A DNA stretch of 64,000 nt from contig NZ_JAMBOD010000004.1 of the NCBI RefSeq assembly GCF_023715445.1, forward strand, positions 1 through 64,000, read 5' to 3'. Made by a program: the position numbers and the translations under genes. The notes under the pieces are model-generated. The model saw only the letters and a program-made list of their open reading frames with translations, was not told the DNA's origin and ran no database searches. Each line of letters opens with the position of its first letter. Within the stretch, counting starts at the first letter, position 1. Source of the stretch: Fictibacillus nanhaiensis (GTDB lineage: Bacteria > Bacillota > Bacilli > Bacillales > Fictibacillaceae). Below, in pieces: positions 63,391 to 64,000 of the stretch.

Positions 63391-63490
63391 TAATCTGTCG
63401 ACTTTTAAAGTTTTTCTGTCGACTTTTTCATTTTAATCTGTCTACTTTTTAAATTAATCTGGCCATTATCACAATTAATCTGTCCAAACT
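63391..63490. repeat. degenerate ~20-bp tandem repeat (AATCTGTCGACTTTTT type)
   Basis: Five tandem units of 20-21 bases with core A-A-T-C-T-G-T-C-G/T/C-A-C-T-T-T-T: TAATCTGTCGACTTTTAAAG, TTTTTCTGTCGACTTTTTC, TTTAATCTGTCTACTTTTTA, AATTAATCTGGCCATTATC, AATTAATCTGTCCAAACTA. Conservation falls toward the patatin gene. It lies between two convergent genes. Confidence 0.75.
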
Positions 63491-64000
63491 AATTTTGCAG
63501 CCAGTTTCTCAAGCTTTCCATTTGATCCGCTGCATCTTTTCTTCCTTGCTCGTATAATAGTCCAAGTCTCTTGGGATCTCGTTCTACTCTCTTAACCTTC
63601 ATTTTTTCTAAAGGACGCAATACGAAAAGATTGCCTTTTTTCTCTTCTTCTTCAATATAATCAAGTGTTGCGTTATATTTTTGGTAACGTCCTCTTAAAC
63701 TTTCATCCAAACCAGTGTATTCAGGATAAAACCGTTTCGTCACCCATGTCATTTTAGGCTTTTTCTTTCGATACCCTTCATTCTGTGTAAGAACGACAAC
63801 CCCTTTTTTGATTCCGTCTGTCATTGCTTTATGAACGGGGATAGGGTCAGAAATTCCGCCATCCATCAAATGTTTTCCATCGATCTCAACTACAGGTGCT
63901 ATGAACGGAATGGAAGAAGATGCTCTCAGTACCTTGGAGATATCCATCTTGTCATAATCTTCTCTGTTAAGGTAAACGGGTTCGCCTGTTCTGCAGTCTG
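63489..64000 (-). CDS. Patatin-like phospholipase, truncated by window end
   Basis: The frame continues past the last base, so the N-terminal part with the G-x-S-x-G nucleophile is outside; about 170 residues are visible, reading 'CRTGEPVYLNREDYDK' at the edge. 'VLRASSSIPFIAPV' and the catalytic Asp in 'LMDGGISDPIPVHKAM' (D-G-G) identify the patatin/RssA-like family. The ATG at 63947 is internal. Resembles YjjU-type proteins. Substrate unknown. Confidence 0.85.
   Translation of the reverse strand, partial: DCRTGEPVYLNREDYDKMDISKVLRASSSIPFIAPVVEIDGKHLMDGGISDPIPVHKAMTDGIKKGVVVLTQNEGYRKKKPKMTWVTKRFYPEYTGLDESLRGRYQKYNATLDYIEEEEKKGNLFVLRPLEKMKVKRVERDPKRLGLLYEQGRKDAADQMESLRNWLQN

Noticed and set aside
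1-64000. tRNA, rRNA, CRISPR array or prophage
   Set aside because: I saw no cloverleaf-like segment with a T-loop, no regularly spaced direct repeats of CRISPR size and no phage or transposase genes.

Overview
This window is a chromosomal segment of a spore-forming, low-GC Gram-positive bacterium of the Bacillaceae. The evidence is SspH, YjcZ and ComFB homologues, Bacillus-type lipoproteins, strong GGAGG ribosome sites, frequent TTG/GTG starts, and Fur and Zur boxes of Bacillus type. A Fictibacillus-like genus is possible, but the sequence alone does not prove it. I see no rRNA, tRNA, prophage, insertion sequence or CRISPR array.

Layout. 1-8.8 kb: a truncated drug exporter, an acetyltransferase, two paralogous secreted subtilases (one with S-layer-homology-like repeats) and a NarL-type two-component system. 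9-15.2 kb: MgtE, DoxX, methionine aminopeptidase, small membrane proteins and an isoaspartyl dipeptidase. 15.3-26.4 kb: a complete Liv-type ABC importer operon (livHMGF plus binding protein) downstream of a 4-hydroxyphenylacetate (homoprotocatechuate meta-cleavage) operon led by its own GntR regulator. 26.6-41.6 kb: ComFB, cold-shock protein, chemoreceptor, Nudix enzymes, a Toprim protein, transporters, a deoxynucleoside kinase, CorA, SspH and small conserved proteins. 41.8-46.6 kb: a siderophore uptake locus (YfiY/YfiZ/YfhA type plus ATPase and FhuF-like reductase) around a divergent promoter with three Fur boxes. 46.6-53.5 kb: a CuA-type cupredoxin lipoprotein, a thioredoxin-fold lipoprotein, a nuclease, a HesB-like protein, DedA, two CrcB fluoride exporters and a Zur-box-controlled zinc-binding lipoprotein. 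53.5-64 kb: a heterodimeric ABC exporter, a CopC-like protein, YjcZ, a class B penicillin-binding protein, an ABC-2 exporter operon and a truncated patatin.

The most striking observation is three genes whose reading frames are each interrupted by a single in-frame TGA exactly where the family has a redox cysteine: a FrnE/DsbA-like oxidoreductase (U-P-Y-C, 35420-36133), a lipid-anchored peroxiredoxin/thioredoxin-like protein (U-G-L-C, 48211-48726) and a HesB-like protein (G-M-G-U-G-G, 49627-49914). In the first two, a near-perfect 7-bp hairpin with a G-containing loop lies 20-21 nt after the TGA, as expected of a bacterial SECIS element. I read these as selenoproteins that ordinary gene calling would truncate or miss. 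The selenocysteine machinery (selA, selB, selC, selD) is not in the window and must be elsewhere if this is right.

Other points of interest: a DapA-family aldolase in the hydroxyphenylacetate operon where HpaI would be expected, a perfect palindromic operator before its regulator, a CuA-bearing lipoprotein beside the selenoprotein lipoprotein, an ABC exporter pair with one degenerate ATP site, unlisted small ORFs with strong ribosome sites, a Nudix pseudogene with two frameshifts, and two copies of a dispersed GC-rich intergenic repeat.
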